A stretch of DNA of 64,000 nucleotides, taken from Pedobacter metabolipauper. GTDB taxonomy: Bacteria > Bacteroidota > Bacteroidia > Sphingobacteriales > Sphingobacteriaceae. Below, piece after piece: positions 63,671 through 64,000 of the stretch (the first letter of the stretch is position 1; each line of letters opens with the position of its first letter). A program made the translations under genes and the position numbers. The stretch covers positions 1,240,001-1,304,000 of the forward strand of contig NZ_SNYC01000004.1 in assembly GCF_004362715.1 (NCBI RefSeq), given 5' to 3'. A model generated the notes under the pieces. That model did not search any database. It had not been told where the DNA came from and saw only the letters and a program-made list of their open reading frames with translations.

Positions 63671-64000
63671 CTACCTGCCTTTTGCTTCCAGTTTATAAAT
63701 TGCACCTACTTCTGTAGCGGCAAGGGCTTTATTGTAAATACGCATTTCATCCAGCATTCCGGTATATGGGAGCATCCAGGAGTCTGGAGTACCCCATGGG
63801 GTACCCAGCTGCTGCTGAAAACCGCCAATGATAAAGCGGGATGCATCCGTCATGGTGATGTTGCCAAGCGGAGCGGTTCCGTTCTTGCGGTCAGACATGC
63901 TTACCGGGATCGTTAATGCCGTACCGTTTACATACATGGTATATTTAGAGGTTGCCGCATCGTACGAAAAGGCAAAATGTGTCCATTTTCCATAAATACC
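63671..64000 (-). CDS. LamG/concanavalin A-like lectin domain protein, C-terminal fragment
   Basis: The frame is open from base 64000 to the stop at 63671, so 109 C-terminal residues are visible and the start lies outside the window. WTHFAFSYDAATSKYTMYVNG is the classic LamG strand pair, and MLDEMRIYNKALAATEVGAIY is the closing motif of LamG-3 (concanavalin A-like) domains. It is probably a surface carbohydrate-binding protein, possibly a SusE/F-position or SGBP-like member of the glycan locus. SusC/D genes, if present, would be further upstream. Confidence 0.85.
   Translation of the reverse strand, partial: GIYGKWTHFAFSYDAATSKYTMYVNGTALTIPVSMSDRKNGTAPLGNITMTDASRFIIGGFQQQLGTPWGTPDSWMLPYTGMLDEMRIYNKALAATEVGAIYKLEAKGR

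Overview
The window reads as chromosomal DNA of a Bacteroidota bacterium, most likely a Sphingobacteriaceae/Pedobacter-like soil or plant-associated species. This rests on gene families typical of that group: a GH3-like adenylating protein beside LptB, an SDR-type threonine dehydrogenase, DUF1599, a BT_3928-like DoxX protein, paired GH144 enzymes, and the non-MAGHSKW form of YebC. Several start regions also carry the Bacteroidota promoter signature TTTG...TAnnTTTG, and Shine-Dalgarno sequences are nearly absent. No tRNA, rRNA, IS element, phage gene or CRISPR array was seen; both window ends cut through genes.

Layout. 1-4.9 kb: esterase tail, a SixA-like phosphatase, pirin and GNAT genes on +, facing an alpha/beta hydrolase, metallophosphoesterase and CBS protein on -. 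4.9-8.9 kb: minus-strand operon recJ-lptB-GH3-like. 9-17 kb: MBL hydrolase, single-domain response regulator, YceI, then gcvP, pdxJ and ahcY with clear terminators. 17.3-17.5 kb: a promoter-hairpin-terminator unit that looks like an unannotated small RNA, followed by a bacilliredoxin with its own promoter. 18.3-26.4 kb: S10 peptidase, then TetR and a TolC/adaptor/RND efflux operon. 26.4-31.2 kb: a secreted HEQGH protease-like protein, a lysine-rich small protein, a beta-propeller-like secreted protein, an Anbu proteasome-like peptidase coupled to a transglutaminase, and an OMPLA-like outer-membrane protein. 31.2-43.9 kb: housekeeping (cdaA, folP, aroK, truA, dacB, asd) mixed with DoxX proteins, an orphan DppB-type permease, an M28 peptidase and a GH20 hexosaminidase.

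44-54.2 kb holds the most coherent accessory system, nine minus-strand genes. They encode a gluconate-2-dehydrogenase-subunit-3-like protein, a GMC oxidoreductase, two Gfo/Idh/MocA oxidoreductases, three sugar isomerase/epimerase TIM barrels, a DUF1080 (3-keto-disaccharide hydrolase family) lipoprotein and a NupG-like permease. Several carry twin-arginine signals. The best reading is a periplasm-to-cytoplasm pathway that oxidises glycosides to 3-keto-glycosides, cleaves them, imports the keto-sugar and reduces it.

54.7-56.5 kb holds threonine dehydrogenase and YebC. 56.5-64 kb is a minus-strand glycan locus: esterase, GH3 beta-glucosidase, SGNH hydrolase, two GH144 (beta-1,2-glucanase family) enzymes and a LamG protein cut by the window edge. 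It probably targets beta-1,2-glucan and releases glucosides that the 3-keto cluster could also use. All functional statements come from reading motifs by eye; no database search was run.
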